DNA of 64,000 nt from Hyphomicrobiaceae bacterium. GTDB lineage: Bacteria > Pseudomonadota > Alphaproteobacteria > Rhizobiales > Hyphomicrobiaceae. Made by a program: the position numbers and the translations under genes. Positions 8,358 to 15,662 of the stretch are shown here, in pieces. Location of the stretch: assembly GCA_002919265.1 (NCBI GenBank), contig PKEY01000067.1, forward strand, positions 27,699 through 91,698, given 5' to 3'. Within the stretch, counting starts at the first letter, position 1; each line of letters starts with the position of its first letter. The notes under the pieces are model-generated. The model had not been told where the DNA came from. It searched no databases and was given only the letters and a program-made list of their open reading frames with translations.

Positions 8358-9728
8358 TTACTCCACCTCTATAGTGAGCTCCATGTTCGGGTGGATGCCG
8401 CAGAATGCCTTGAAGGTGCCGGTTGTGGGCAGGGCAATGGTGATGGTCTCGCCTGGTTCCTGGGCGCCGGAGTTGAAGTCGAAGCGTGGGTCGTAGATCC
8501 GCACGTTGTGGGTGCGCGTATCGTCGTTGAGGATGGTTAGCACCTCCCCCCGCTTGATAACGACGTGCCCTGGGGTGAATTCTTTATTTCGCTGACTGAC
8601 CGTTGCGGTAGCTACCGCTTTTTCATCACCCGAGGCCGTCTCCAAAGATGCTTGTCGCTTGCTGAGTGAAAACTCCTGGGATGGTTTGGGCGGATTCTCG
8701 CTGGAAAGCGTGTAGAGGAAGGCGATCAGCGCTTGCCGCTCCTCGTCCGTCAGATCGATCCGAGACGGCATCTCCCGGGATCGCGTAGGCCTGTCGACGC
8801 CGCCGGCCTCATAGTGGCGGATCACCTCCTCCAGCGTCTCCATCGAGCCGTCGTGCATGTAAGGCGCCGTCCACGCCAGCTCACGTAACCCGGGTGTCTT
8901 GAACGCGAAATTGAGCCTTTCGAGGCCCACCACCGGTCCTCGCCCCAGATCATCTTCGGAGGGCAAGCCAATGTCGTGGAAGCTGTGATCGGTAAAGGCG
9001 AAGCCGGTGTGGCAGTTGATGCAGCGCGCCTTACCGATGAACAGATCAAACCCCTTCTTTTCCTCCTCAGTCAGGGCGTTCTCGTCGCCTTCCACCCAAA
9101 GATCGAACCGTGTTTTCGGCGAAACCAACGTGCGCTCGTACGCAGCGAGCGCTTTGAGCAGGTTGTCAGCACGGACCTTGGGATCGGAAGGGAACGCGCT
9201 GGCGAAGGCAGCCTTGTACTCTGGATCGCGGGAAAGCCGCTCCACGATGCGCTCAAGGGTTTCACCCATCTCATCGGGGTTCTGGATGGGCTCCTTCGCC
9301 TGCAGCTCCAGGCTCTCGCTCCGCCCATCCCACATCAAGGATCGCCGTGCCCACGCCAAATTCCAGAGAGTTGGCGTATGGCGCTTCAGCGGCCGGCCGG
9401 TTACACCTTCGCCAGTGGGTACGCCATCCGTGAATGCAAGCCTTGGATCGTGGCAGCTGGCGCACGAAATCTTGCCGTTGGAGGACAGCCTAGGGTCGTT
9501 GAACAACCGCTCACCAAGAGCAACCTTTTCCGGCGTAATGGGATTATCCGGCGGCTGAGGTATTGCTTTCGGGCGGGCGAAGGCCCTCTTTACCCGTGCC
9601 CGAATGGCCTCCGCGTCAGATTGCTTAACTGTCGTGCTGCCTGGAGTTCCAAAGGCGGCTACCGTTCCAAACCCGACAATGACTGCGCCCAGAAGGACGC
9701 AAAGTCGGGCCGCAGGCCCCCAAAGCAT
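8358..9728 (-). CDS. Diheme cytochrome c peroxidase (CCP/MauG family) fused to a C-terminal cupredoxin domain
   Basis: A 456-residue exported protein: residues 1-25 form a signal or anchor segment, followed by a two-domain diheme peroxidase with heme motifs CASCH (89-93) and CINCH (236-240) and the APYMHDGSM loop whose Met is the usual axial ligand of the high-potential heme in true peroxidases. After a linker at about 345-380 there is a second module, residues 380-456, with type-1 copper ligands H407, C443, H446 and M449 (THNVR, then FCGIHPNM). Standard bacterial CCPs end near residue 340, so the copper domain is an added electron-transfer module. The expected reaction is reduction of hydrogen peroxide, or MauG-like oxidation of a partner, in the periplasm. 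A TAGGAG ribosome site overlaps the stop of the upstream gene 6 bases away, which indicates translational coupling. Confidence 0.9.
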   Translation of the reverse strand: MLWGPAARLCVLLGAVIVGFGTVAAFGTPGSTTVKQSDAEAIRARVKRAFARPKAIPQPPDNPITPEKVALGERLFNDPRLSSNGKISCASCHDPRLAFTDGVPTGEGVTGRPLKRHTPTLWNLAWARRSLMWDGRSESLELQAKEPIQNPDEMGETLERIVERLSRDPEYKAAFASAFPSDPKVRADNLLKALAAYERTLVSPKTRFDLWVEGDENALTEEEKKGFDLFIGKARCINCHTGFAFTDHSFHDIGLPSEDDLGRGPVVGLERLNFAFKTPGLRELAWTAPYMHDGSMETLEEVIRHYEAGGVDRPTRSREMPSRIDLTDEERQALIAFLYTLSSENPPKPSQEFSLSKRQASLETASGDEKAVATATVSQRNKEFTPGHVVIKRGEVLTILNDDTRTHNVRIYDPRFDFNSGAQEPGETITIALPTTGTFKAFCGIHPNMELTIEVE

Positions 9729-9734
9729 TTTCTC

Positions 9735-10574
9735 CTACCAATAAACCGAGGAAAGCTCTTCAATCTTGGTGGCCAACTCAGAGAACTCTTCCGGGCTCAT
9801 CACCGGCTGACCTGGTGGCATGGCCCCGGGGAAAGCCGTCTTCATTTTTTCGATGTGTGAGCGGATTTCCTGCAGTTTTGCCGCGTCGATCTGCTCGAGT
9901 TCCTTCGCAACCTCGTCGTACATGTCGCTCGCCGTCCAAACAAATCCGCGGCTGTCCTGATACTCCATCGGATTGACGATCCGGCCGTCCTCGATGGCGG
10001 CCTCGTATTCTGATGCCGCGACCTTCAGCACCTCGTTCGCGCTGCGCACCGTGAAGCTCCGCAGCGGCGGAGTCATGAATGTCTTGAATTTCTCGAGCGC
10101 CGCGGAGAGCCGCTGCTGAACGACCTTGGCATTCTGCTCGTAGGCGCGCATGCGCTTTGCCTTAACGGCCTCCGCCTGAGCCTTCAGCTCACGGTCAAAG
10201 GGCGTGACGCCATGCAGCTTGATGTAGCGCTCCATGGCCCCGTAAAGCTCCTCGGCCGGATGCAGGAAGTGCACGACCGCGTCATCCCAACGGCCCTCAC
10301 GGATCAATTCGTCGCCAACCCGCAGGTGACCCCGCATCAACGCAATGTCGCGGTAAATACGGATGCGCGTGTCCCTTGGTCCGCCGTCCGTCAGGTAGGC
10401 TTCGCCGGCCTGCGGTGCCGCCAGCATGTTTGGCGCACCTGGCTCGCTCGCGCCAGGCTGACTGCCGTGATTGTGCTGCATGGTGTCCTCAGCGGTAACG
10501 CCAGTCGCAACAGCAGCGCCTGCCAGGGTTGCAGTGCCAATACCGAGCCACAGACGGCGATTTCGGATGATCAT
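9735..10574 (-). CDS. Exported helical protein of unknown function, peroxidase operon
   Basis: A 279-residue protein with an N-terminal signal sequence (positively charged RNRR, then an Ala/Gly-rich hydrophobic stretch, cleavage likely near VTAED). The mature part starts with a short His-containing, disordered segment (MQHNHGSQPG), followed by a strongly helical region rich in Glu, Lys and Ala (about residues 75-250) with no cysteines. I do not recognise a defined family. The conserved-looking stretch HLRVGDELIREGRWDDAVVH faintly recalls imelysin/EfeO-type helical periplasmic proteins, but I cannot claim it. It is the first gene of the operon that continues with the diheme peroxidase-cupredoxin and the flavoprotein, so a periplasmic redox or metal role is the natural guess. 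A candidate iron box lies 33 bases upstream of its ATG. Confidence 0.8.
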   Translation of the reverse strand: MIIRNRRLWLGIGTATLAGAAVATGVTAEDTMQHNHGSQPGASEPGAPNMLAAPQAGEAYLTDGGPRDTRIRIYRDIALMRGHLRVGDELIREGRWDDAVVHFLHPAEELYGAMERYIKLHGVTPFDRELKAQAEAVKAKRMRAYEQNAKVVQQRLSAALEKFKTFMTPPLRSFTVRSANEVLKVAASEYEAAIEDGRIVNPMEYQDSRGFVWTASDMYDEVAKELEQIDAAKLQEIRSHIEKMKTAFPGAMPPGQPVMSPEEFSELATKIEELSSVYW

Positions 10575-10606
10575 GCTAACCTCCTGGTCAAATCAGGCGC
10601 TATTAT

Positions 10607-10621
10607 TGACGGCCAGCGTCA
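10607..10621. promoter_or_regulatory. Candidate iron-responsive operator (IRO/RirA box, TGA-N9-TCA)
   Basis: The site reads TGA-CGGCCAGCG-TCA and is the core of a perfect 6-5-6 dyad TTGACGgccagCGTCAA (10606-10622). It lies in the 91-base divergent promoter region between the exported protein/peroxidase operon (start at 10574) and the PKHD dioxygenase (start at 10666). TGA-N9-TCA is the known RirA/IRO box of Rhizobiales and Rhodobacterales. The match is short; its symmetry and position support it. Confidence 0.45.
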
Positions 10622-10665
10622 AGAAACAAGGCGTTTCTACTGCCGAATCATCGCAGGAGCCGGTA

Positions 10666-11325
10666 ATGATTCTGTCAATTGGGGATGTGCTTAATGCAGC
10701 GGAAGTTGCGAATGCGGTTTCCGTTCTCAACAAGGCCCGCTTCGTCGATGGCCGCGCGACCGCCGGTTTCGCAGCTCGAGCCGTAAAATCCAATGCCCAG
10801 GCGCGCGAAAGCGAAGACATCGAAACCTTGCGCGAAATGATCGCCGACCGGCTTCGGGCCAATGCCGTGTTTGAGATGGCCGCCCGCCCGAAGCGGTTCA
10901 TCGGCCCAATGTTCTCACGTTACCGGGTCAATGATGCCTACGGTGAACATGTCGACGAGCCGATCATGGACGGCGCGCGGACGGACATATCGTTCACCCT
11001 GTTTCTGTCCCCGCCGGAAACATACGACGGTGGCGAACTCATTATCGCGTCGCCCGCGGGCGAGGACGCCGTCAAGCTGCCGGCAGGAAGCGTCATCGTT
11101 TATCCCTCGACAACGCTCCATCGGGTTGCGCCGGTGACGCGCGGCGAACGCCTTGCTGCTGTTGGCTGGGTGCGGAGCTTTATCAGAGATGCGGCGCAGC
11201 GGGAGCTGCTCTTTGAGCTCGACACCGCGCGCCGCCAGCTCTTTGAACGCGAGGGATCTTCCCAGACGTTCAATCTCGTCTCGAAATCCCTCGCCAATCT
11301 GATCCGTATGTGGAGCGAAGACTGA
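10666..11325 (+). CDS. Fe(II)/2-oxoglutarate-dependent PKHD-type hydroxylase (PiuC-like)
   Basis: A 219-residue dioxygenase, close to the usual 225 of the PKHD/PiuC group. The iron facial triad is visible as H95 and D97 in YGEHVDEPIMDG, with the distal His in STTLHRVAPV (H152) and the 2-oxoglutarate-binding Arg ten residues later (GERLAAVGW, R162). PiuC-like proteins are usually linked to iron uptake in proteobacteria, often beside TonB receptors; their substrate is not settled. The ATG at 10666 has AGGAG 6 bases upstream; the open frame extends further left without a ribosome site. It is divergent from the peroxidase operon across a candidate iron box and its stop lies only 4 bases from that of the bacterioferritin gene on the other strand. 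Confidence 0.9.
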   Translation: MILSIGDVLNAAEVANAVSVLNKARFVDGRATAGFAARAVKSNAQARESEDIETLREMIADRLRANAVFEMAARPKRFIGPMFSRYRVNDAYGEHVDEPIMDGARTDISFTLFLSPPETYDGGELIIASPAGEDAVKLPAGSVIVYPSTTLHRVAPVTRGERLAAVGWVRSFIRDAAQRELLFELDTARRQLFEREGSSQTFNLVSKSLANLIRMWSED

Positions 11326-11329
11326 GCGA

Positions 11330-11821
11330 TTAGTCGCTGTCTGCCTCGTTGGCGGGCGCCGCCTGCAGCTGAGCGTACTTCTGCTCACCGATGGTGTTGA
11401 GAAGCTGCAGCTGGCTTTCCAGGAAGTCGATGTGCCCCTCTTCGTCTTCAAGCAGCTCCTCGAAGAGCTCCATGGAGACATAATCTTCCGCGTCGTGGCA
11501 GATCTTGCGACCTTGGATGTAGAGGTTACGAGCGTCGTACTCGCCGGCGAGATCCGCTTCGAGCAGTTCCCGGATGTTCTGACCGATCCGCAACGGCGCG
11601 ATCGTTTGCATGTTCGGGAGGCCTTCCAGGAAGATGATGCGCTTCACGAGCTTGTCCGCGTGGACCATCTCCTCCATGGACTCCTCCCGCTCCTTCTTAG
11701 CAAGGAGCGTGTAGCCCCAGTCCTCTGCAAGCCGGTAATGGAGCCAATACTGGTTAATGGCGCCCAGTTCCAGCCGAAGTGCCTCGTTCAGCACATCGAT
11801 GACTGCCTGCTTGCCCTTCAT
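11330..11821 (-). CDS. bfr: Bacterioferritin
   Basis: A 163-residue subunit of the 24-mer iron store that oxidises Fe(II) and keeps a ferric core in the cytoplasm. The dinuclear ferroxidase ligands are all present at the canonical positions: E18, E51, H54, E94, E127 and H130. M52, the ligand of the heme shared between two subunits, is also present, so this is a heme-binding bacterioferritin rather than plain ferritin. The C-terminus carries a short Ala/Asp-rich tail. It follows the Bfd ferredoxin gene on the same strand with a 47-base gap, so the release partner and the store are probably cotranscribed. It ends tail to tail with the PKHD dioxygenase. Confidence 0.97.
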   Translation of the reverse strand: MKGKQAVIDVLNEALRLELGAINQYWLHYRLAEDWGYTLLAKKEREESMEEMVHADKLVKRIIFLEGLPNMQTIAPLRIGQNIRELLEADLAGEYDARNLYIQGRKICHDAEDYVSMELFEELLEDEEGHIDFLESQLQLLNTIGEQKYAQLQAAPANEADSD

Positions 11822-11868
11822 CCCAACCTCCTCATCCGGGAATCAATAATCCTTCGATACCCGGTCGC

Positions 11869-12177
11869 TTACTCGGCTGCAATCAAAGCGGTACGAGGGA
11901 GGTTGAGTTCCCGGCGACGCTTATTCAGACGAACAAGGCGGACTTTGGCAGTTGCGCAGGCATCTGGCGAGACGCGCCCTTCCCGCTCAAGCTTCTCGAC
12001 AAGCGCATAGATCGTCGAAACGGCAAGAGGTGCGCAGCTGCAGCAGGCCATTTTTTTCGACAGATGGCGATAAACGACACCCGGAGTCGGCAAGGGAGCG
12101 TTGGGCTGGGAGAGGATCTCTACGAGAGCTTCCTCGATTTCCCTGTCTGAAATGACTGCACAGGAACAGATGATCAC
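11869..12177 (-). CDS. bfd: Bacterioferritin-associated ferredoxin (Bfd)
   Basis: A 102-residue BFD-like [2Fe-2S] protein. The four cluster ligands appear as CSC near the N-terminus (residues 4 and 6) and CCSC around residues 45-48, the family's C-x-C ... C-x2-C spacing. The C-terminal third is a basic extension (VRLVRLNKRRREL) longer than in E. coli Bfd, which has 64 residues. Bfd docks on bacterioferritin and passes electrons to reduce and release stored iron. Its position just upstream of bfr on the same strand supports that. A candidate TGA-N9-TCA iron box lies about 137 bases before the start codon. Confidence 0.92.
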   Translation of the reverse strand: MIICSCAVISDREIEEALVEILSQPNAPLPTPGVVYRHLSKKMACCSCAPLAVSTIYALVEKLEREGRVSPDACATAKVRLVRLNKRRRELNLPRTALIAAE

Positions 12178-12313
12178 GCTTCCCCCTTCCAGCCCCGCGG
12201 GGAATTGTGTCCCCCAGTGCGAAGCTGCCTAATACGCACAACCCAGGGCCAAAATCCGACTGGCGTAGTAGGAGATAAAATCATAATTCGCCAGTCGACC
12301 TCGCGAGGCATAA

Positions 12314-12328
12314 TGACACGCGGTCTCA
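12314..12328. promoter_or_regulatory. Candidate iron-responsive operator (IRO/RirA box) upstream of bfd-bfr
   Basis: TGA-CACGCGGTC-TCA has the TGA-N9-TCA form and is pseudo-palindromic further in (AC...GT). It is located between the Rrf2-family regulator's stop codon and bfd. It is farther from the bfd start (137 bases) than a typical operator, and a match of this length is expected by chance about once in 4 kb. Confidence 0.3.
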
Positions 12329-12340
12329 ACGAATCATCCG

Positions 12341-12847
12341 TCAGCGCAGAACCTTGCCAGCAACAGCTTCAACCGCAGAGTGCGGGCGAGCAGCGCGTTT
12401 GCGCTCCCGAACTTGCACCTCCGGCGTTTCGTCCTCGTCCCGGAGAGGCGGGGTTCCCGCCATATCAGCCAGCGTGTGCTGATCGAGAACGCTGATGAAG
12501 GCTTCGAGTGCGTTGTCCAGAACGCGGCTGATGGGCTGCTCCTTGCCCTTGCCGCGGCCCTTCGTCGGGACCTCGCCCTCGATCGCAACGTGCGTCACCT
12601 CCGTGGCGCGAACCACATCGCCAATGCGAATAGCTGACGGGTCCTGCGCCAGTCGCACGCCACCGTGACGCCCGCGCACCGCTTTCAGGAACTTCGCGCG
12701 CGTGAGGATGTGGACGATCTTGAAGACGTTCTGCTGGGTCAGCCCCAGGCTCTCGGCAATGTCGGCCACCTTGACCAATTCACCGCGCGCATGGGCGCAG
12801 TGAATGAGTATACGGATCGCATGGCTGGTTTGTTTTGTCAGACGCAT
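12341..12847 (-). CDS. Rrf2/RirA-like transcriptional regulator lacking the Fe-S cysteines
   Basis: A 168-residue Rrf2-family winged-helix regulator. The N-terminal DNA-binding part (MRLTKQTSHAIRILIHCA, with VRGRHGGVRLA as the wing) and the dimerisation helix (LDNALEAFISVLDQ) follow rhizobial RirA closely. RirA, NsrR and IscR bind a cluster through three cysteines between about residues 90 and 105. Here that stretch is replaced by a charged loop (GEVPTKGRGKGKEQ) with no cysteine; the only Cys is C17. The C-terminus has an added basic, disordered tail. The protein therefore cannot sense iron or NO through the standard cluster. It sits upstream of bfd-bfr on the same strand. Its own promoter should lie in 12848-12977. 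Confidence 0.9.
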   Translation of the reverse strand: MRLTKQTSHAIRILIHCAHARGELVKVADIAESLGLTQQNVFKIVHILTRAKFLKAVRGRHGGVRLAQDPSAIRIGDVVRATEVTHVAIEGEVPTKGRGKGKEQPISRVLDNALEAFISVLDQHTLADMAGTPPLRDEDETPEVQVRERKRAARPHSAVEAVAGKVLR

Positions 12848-12920
12848 GGCTCGACCCTGCCCGACCTCCCTTTTGACCGGACGCCACTTTACCTACGATG
12901 CGCCCGAACGCATAGCATTT

Positions 12921-12939
12921 CTTTACACGAAAAATAAAG
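12921..12939. promoter_or_regulatory. Inverted repeat in the promoter region of the Rrf2 regulator
   Basis: CTTTA-N9-TAAAG within an A+T-rich patch (about 12915-12940), 73 bases upstream of the regulator's start codon and the only A+T-rich stretch in the 130-base gap. It could be an autoregulatory operator or core promoter; the spacing does not match the published IscR or NsrR sites. Confidence 0.25.
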
Positions 12940-12977
12940 TATGCGCGTCGAATTCGCCTACGCCCGGCCCTATTGCC

Positions 12978-15563
12978 TCAGGCGGCCTGAAGTTTCTCGC
13001 TCCGCCTGACGCGGGAACGCTGGACCAACGCGATCCCGCCGACTGCCAGCAGGGCCGCGCCGATGGGCCAGAGTGTCGATGGACGACGGGCCGGCTCTAG
13101 GACTGCAATGATTTCGTACCCGACATCGAGCCCGATTCTCTTGGCGTACGAGCCGAACTGCACGTTGGTGATCGAGACAGTGTCGCCCAGGGCCGTTACG
13201 GTTAGCCCCATCTGACGAAGACGCTCGGGAGCGGGTTTCTTCGGACCAAGCCGGAGGCTCACCGTCTTCTCGACTTCATCCCCGTTGAGATTGAAGCCCA
13301 CCACTTTCACGGCCATGCGATAGTTGTCCGGCGCCTCGGCGACACGAGTCATGAACTCCTGCGCCGGCCTTTCGACGTACTTCGGATAGAACTGATCGAT
13401 AAACCAATCCGGCCTGAGAAGCGCGAAACAGGCCACTAACAGCACGGCGCTCTCCCAAAGGCGAGAGCGCGTCACGAACCAGTTCATGGTGGCCGCAGAG
13501 AAGATGAGGATGGCAGCCAGGGATGCAGCAACCGCGACGGTCAACTCCCACCAATTATCGTATCCGATCAGCAGCAGGGCCGGATTAAAGATGAATACGA
13601 ACGGCAGGATCGCTGTGCGGAGGGAGTAGAAGGCCCCCTGAAGTCCGGTCTTGATGGGGTCTTCTTTAGAGATGGCTGCTGCTGCGAACGCAGCAAGCCC
13701 CACCGGCGGCGTGATGTCGGCCATGATGCCGAAGTAGAACACGAACAGGTGCACCGCGATCAGCGGGATGGCGAGACCAGCCTGAGCGCCGAGCTCGACA
13801 ACGACCGGGGCCATGAGCGTCGCGACAAGAATGTAATTGGCGGTGGTCGGAATACCCATGCCGAGCACGAGGCTCGCCGCCGCAATGAGCAAGAGCATCA
13901 GGATGACGTTCCCGCCAGAGAGGTACTCGACGAAGTCCGTCATCATCAGCCCGAGGCCCGTCAGGGTGATCGTGCCAACAACGATGCCCGCGGTTGCCGT
14001 CGCCACGGCAATGCCGATCATGCTCCGGGCGCCCTGTGCCAAGCCTTGGAGCAGATCATTAATCCCCTCATGCAGGGCCGTTGGCACCGACTGGCCACGG
14101 AAGAGCGCGATAAGTGGTTTGCGCGTGAGCACGATGCCGATCAGCGTGGCGCAGCCCCAGAACGCGGATAGACCAGGCGAGAGCTGGTCGACCATCAGGC
14201 ACCACAGCAGCACGACCAGGGGGATCAGGAAGTCCAGACCCGTTCGCGTCACGTCCCACGCGCGCGGCACGTGAATGACCGGCGCATTGGGATCATCGAG
14301 CTCGAGATTAGGATAGCGGCTAGCCAGCCAGACCGTTCCCACGTAGATCACCGCTGTGATCAGAGCCAGCGCCCAGGCGGCGCTGGGGCCGAATGTAGCC
14401 TGTATGGCGATCACGCCGTAGTACAGCAGGCACAGGACAATGATCATCGACGAAATGCCAAGCCCTGTGCGCAACAGGCGCATTTTCATCGGCATTGTTT
14501 CCCGCTGCAGCGGTTGGGAGCCGATTTTCACCGCTTCCAAATGGACGATGTAGAGCAGCGCCAAATACGAGGCGATCGCCGGAAGCGCCGCGTGTTTCAC
14601 AATCTCCGAGTAGGGAATTCCCACGTACTCGACCATCAGGAACGCGGCGGCGCCCATGACCGGCGGCATGATCTGACCGTTGATGGACGATGCGGCCTCA
14701 ATTGCGCCTGCTTTCACGCCGGAAAGGCCCGTGCGCTTCATCAACGGAATGGTGAAAATGCCGCCCGAAACAACGTTGGAAACGGACGATCCGGACACCA
14801 CACCGTTAAGCGCCGATGAAATGACGGCCACCTTTGCAGGCCCGCCACGGAACCGGCCGAGCAACGCAACAGAGATCTGCATCAGCCAGTTTCCGGCTCC
14901 CACTCGGTCGAGCAATGTTCCAAAGAGCACGAAGAGGAAGACGAAGCTGGTGGAAACGCCCAGCGCGACGCCATAAACGCCTTCGGTCACCAGCCACTGA
15001 TGATTGAGGAATTTCGCGAGCGAGGCGCCCTTGTGTTGAATGACCTCGGGCATATACGGCCCGACGAATGTGTAGGTGATGAACGCCGTCGCGACGATCA
15101 CCATCGGAATTCCGAGGGATCGCCGGGTGGCCTCGAGCAGGACCAGAATGCCCACGCCCGCGGTGAGAAGATCGAAATCGGTCGGTTGCCCAGGCCTTAA
15201 CGCGAGCTCCCGATAGAAAAGGAACAAATAGGCTCCCGCGAACGCTCCAACGAGCGCAAAAATCCAGTCAATCAGAGGAATTCTATTCCGCGGCGACGAT
15301 TTGAATGCGGGATAGGATGTGAAAGCCAAGAACAGCGCGAAGCCCAGGTGTATCGAGCGCGCCTGGGTATCGTTGAAAATGCCGAAGCCAAAAATGAACG
15401 GCAGCGGAGAAGCGTACCAAAGCTGGAACAACGACCACGCAATCGCGGTCACCAGCAAAATGCCATAAGCGAAACCAACTGGCTGTCGGCCGCCAAAATC
15501 GGATTCAGCGACGAGCTCTTCGAGATCGACCTGTGGCGCGGAAGATTTCTGGTCGTCGCGCAT
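12978..15563 (-). CDS. TRAP transporter permease, fused 4TM/12TM (DctQM-type) with DUF3394-like C-terminus
   Basis: An 861-residue inner-membrane protein that combines the small (DctQ, about 4 helices) and large (DctM, about 12 helices) subunits of a tripartite ATP-independent transporter, the form that pairs with TAXI binding proteins. Typical DctM signatures are visible (GAIEAASSINGQIMPPVMGAAAF, GMGIPTTANYILVA, ADITPPVGLAAFAAAAIS). After the last channel helices the protein carries about 150 residues resembling DUF3394, with a soluble PDZ-like stretch (GSYAKRIGLDVGYEI) and a final helix before RSRVRRSEK. The start at 15563 has GGGAGG 5 bases upstream; the frame is open further left without support. 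It is the last gene of the operon with TAXI protein, aminotransferase and RpiR regulator. Uptake is driven by an ion gradient; the substrate is unknown. Confidence 0.93.
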   Translation of the reverse strand: MRDDQKSSAPQVDLEELVAESDFGGRQPVGFAYGILLVTAIAWSLFQLWYASPLPFIFGFGIFNDTQARSIHLGFALFLAFTSYPAFKSSPRNRIPLIDWIFALVGAFAGAYLFLFYRELALRPGQPTDFDLLTAGVGILVLLEATRRSLGIPMVIVATAFITYTFVGPYMPEVIQHKGASLAKFLNHQWLVTEGVYGVALGVSTSFVFLFVLFGTLLDRVGAGNWLMQISVALLGRFRGGPAKVAVISSALNGVVSGSSVSNVVSGGIFTIPLMKRTGLSGVKAGAIEAASSINGQIMPPVMGAAAFLMVEYVGIPYSEIVKHAALPAIASYLALLYIVHLEAVKIGSQPLQRETMPMKMRLLRTGLGISSMIIVLCLLYYGVIAIQATFGPSAAWALALITAVIYVGTVWLASRYPNLELDDPNAPVIHVPRAWDVTRTGLDFLIPLVVLLWCLMVDQLSPGLSAFWGCATLIGIVLTRKPLIALFRGQSVPTALHEGINDLLQGLAQGARSMIGIAVATATAGIVVGTITLTGLGLMMTDFVEYLSGGNVILMLLLIAAASLVLGMGIPTTANYILVATLMAPVVVELGAQAGLAIPLIAVHLFVFYFGIMADITPPVGLAAFAAAAISKEDPIKTGLQGAFYSLRTAILPFVFIFNPALLLIGYDNWWELTVAVAASLAAILIFSAATMNWFVTRSRLWESAVLLVACFALLRPDWFIDQFYPKYVERPAQEFMTRVAEAPDNYRMAVKVVGFNLNGDEVEKTVSLRLGPKKPAPERLRQMGLTVTALGDTVSITNVQFGSYAKRIGLDVGYEIIAVLEPARRPSTLWPIGAALLAVGGIALVQRSRVRRSEKLQAA

Positions 15564-15662
15564 GCGGCCTCCCAGCGGTCTCTTCTCCAATCGTACGTAT
15601 TCCGAATAGCACAGACCGGAGGCGCGCATCACGCCCCCGGTCCAGGATCCGAAACCGGGTGC

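Noticed and set aside
8976..9860. 294-codon plus-strand frame opposite the diheme peroxidase
   Set aside because: Antisense to two heme motifs on the other strand; not protein-like.
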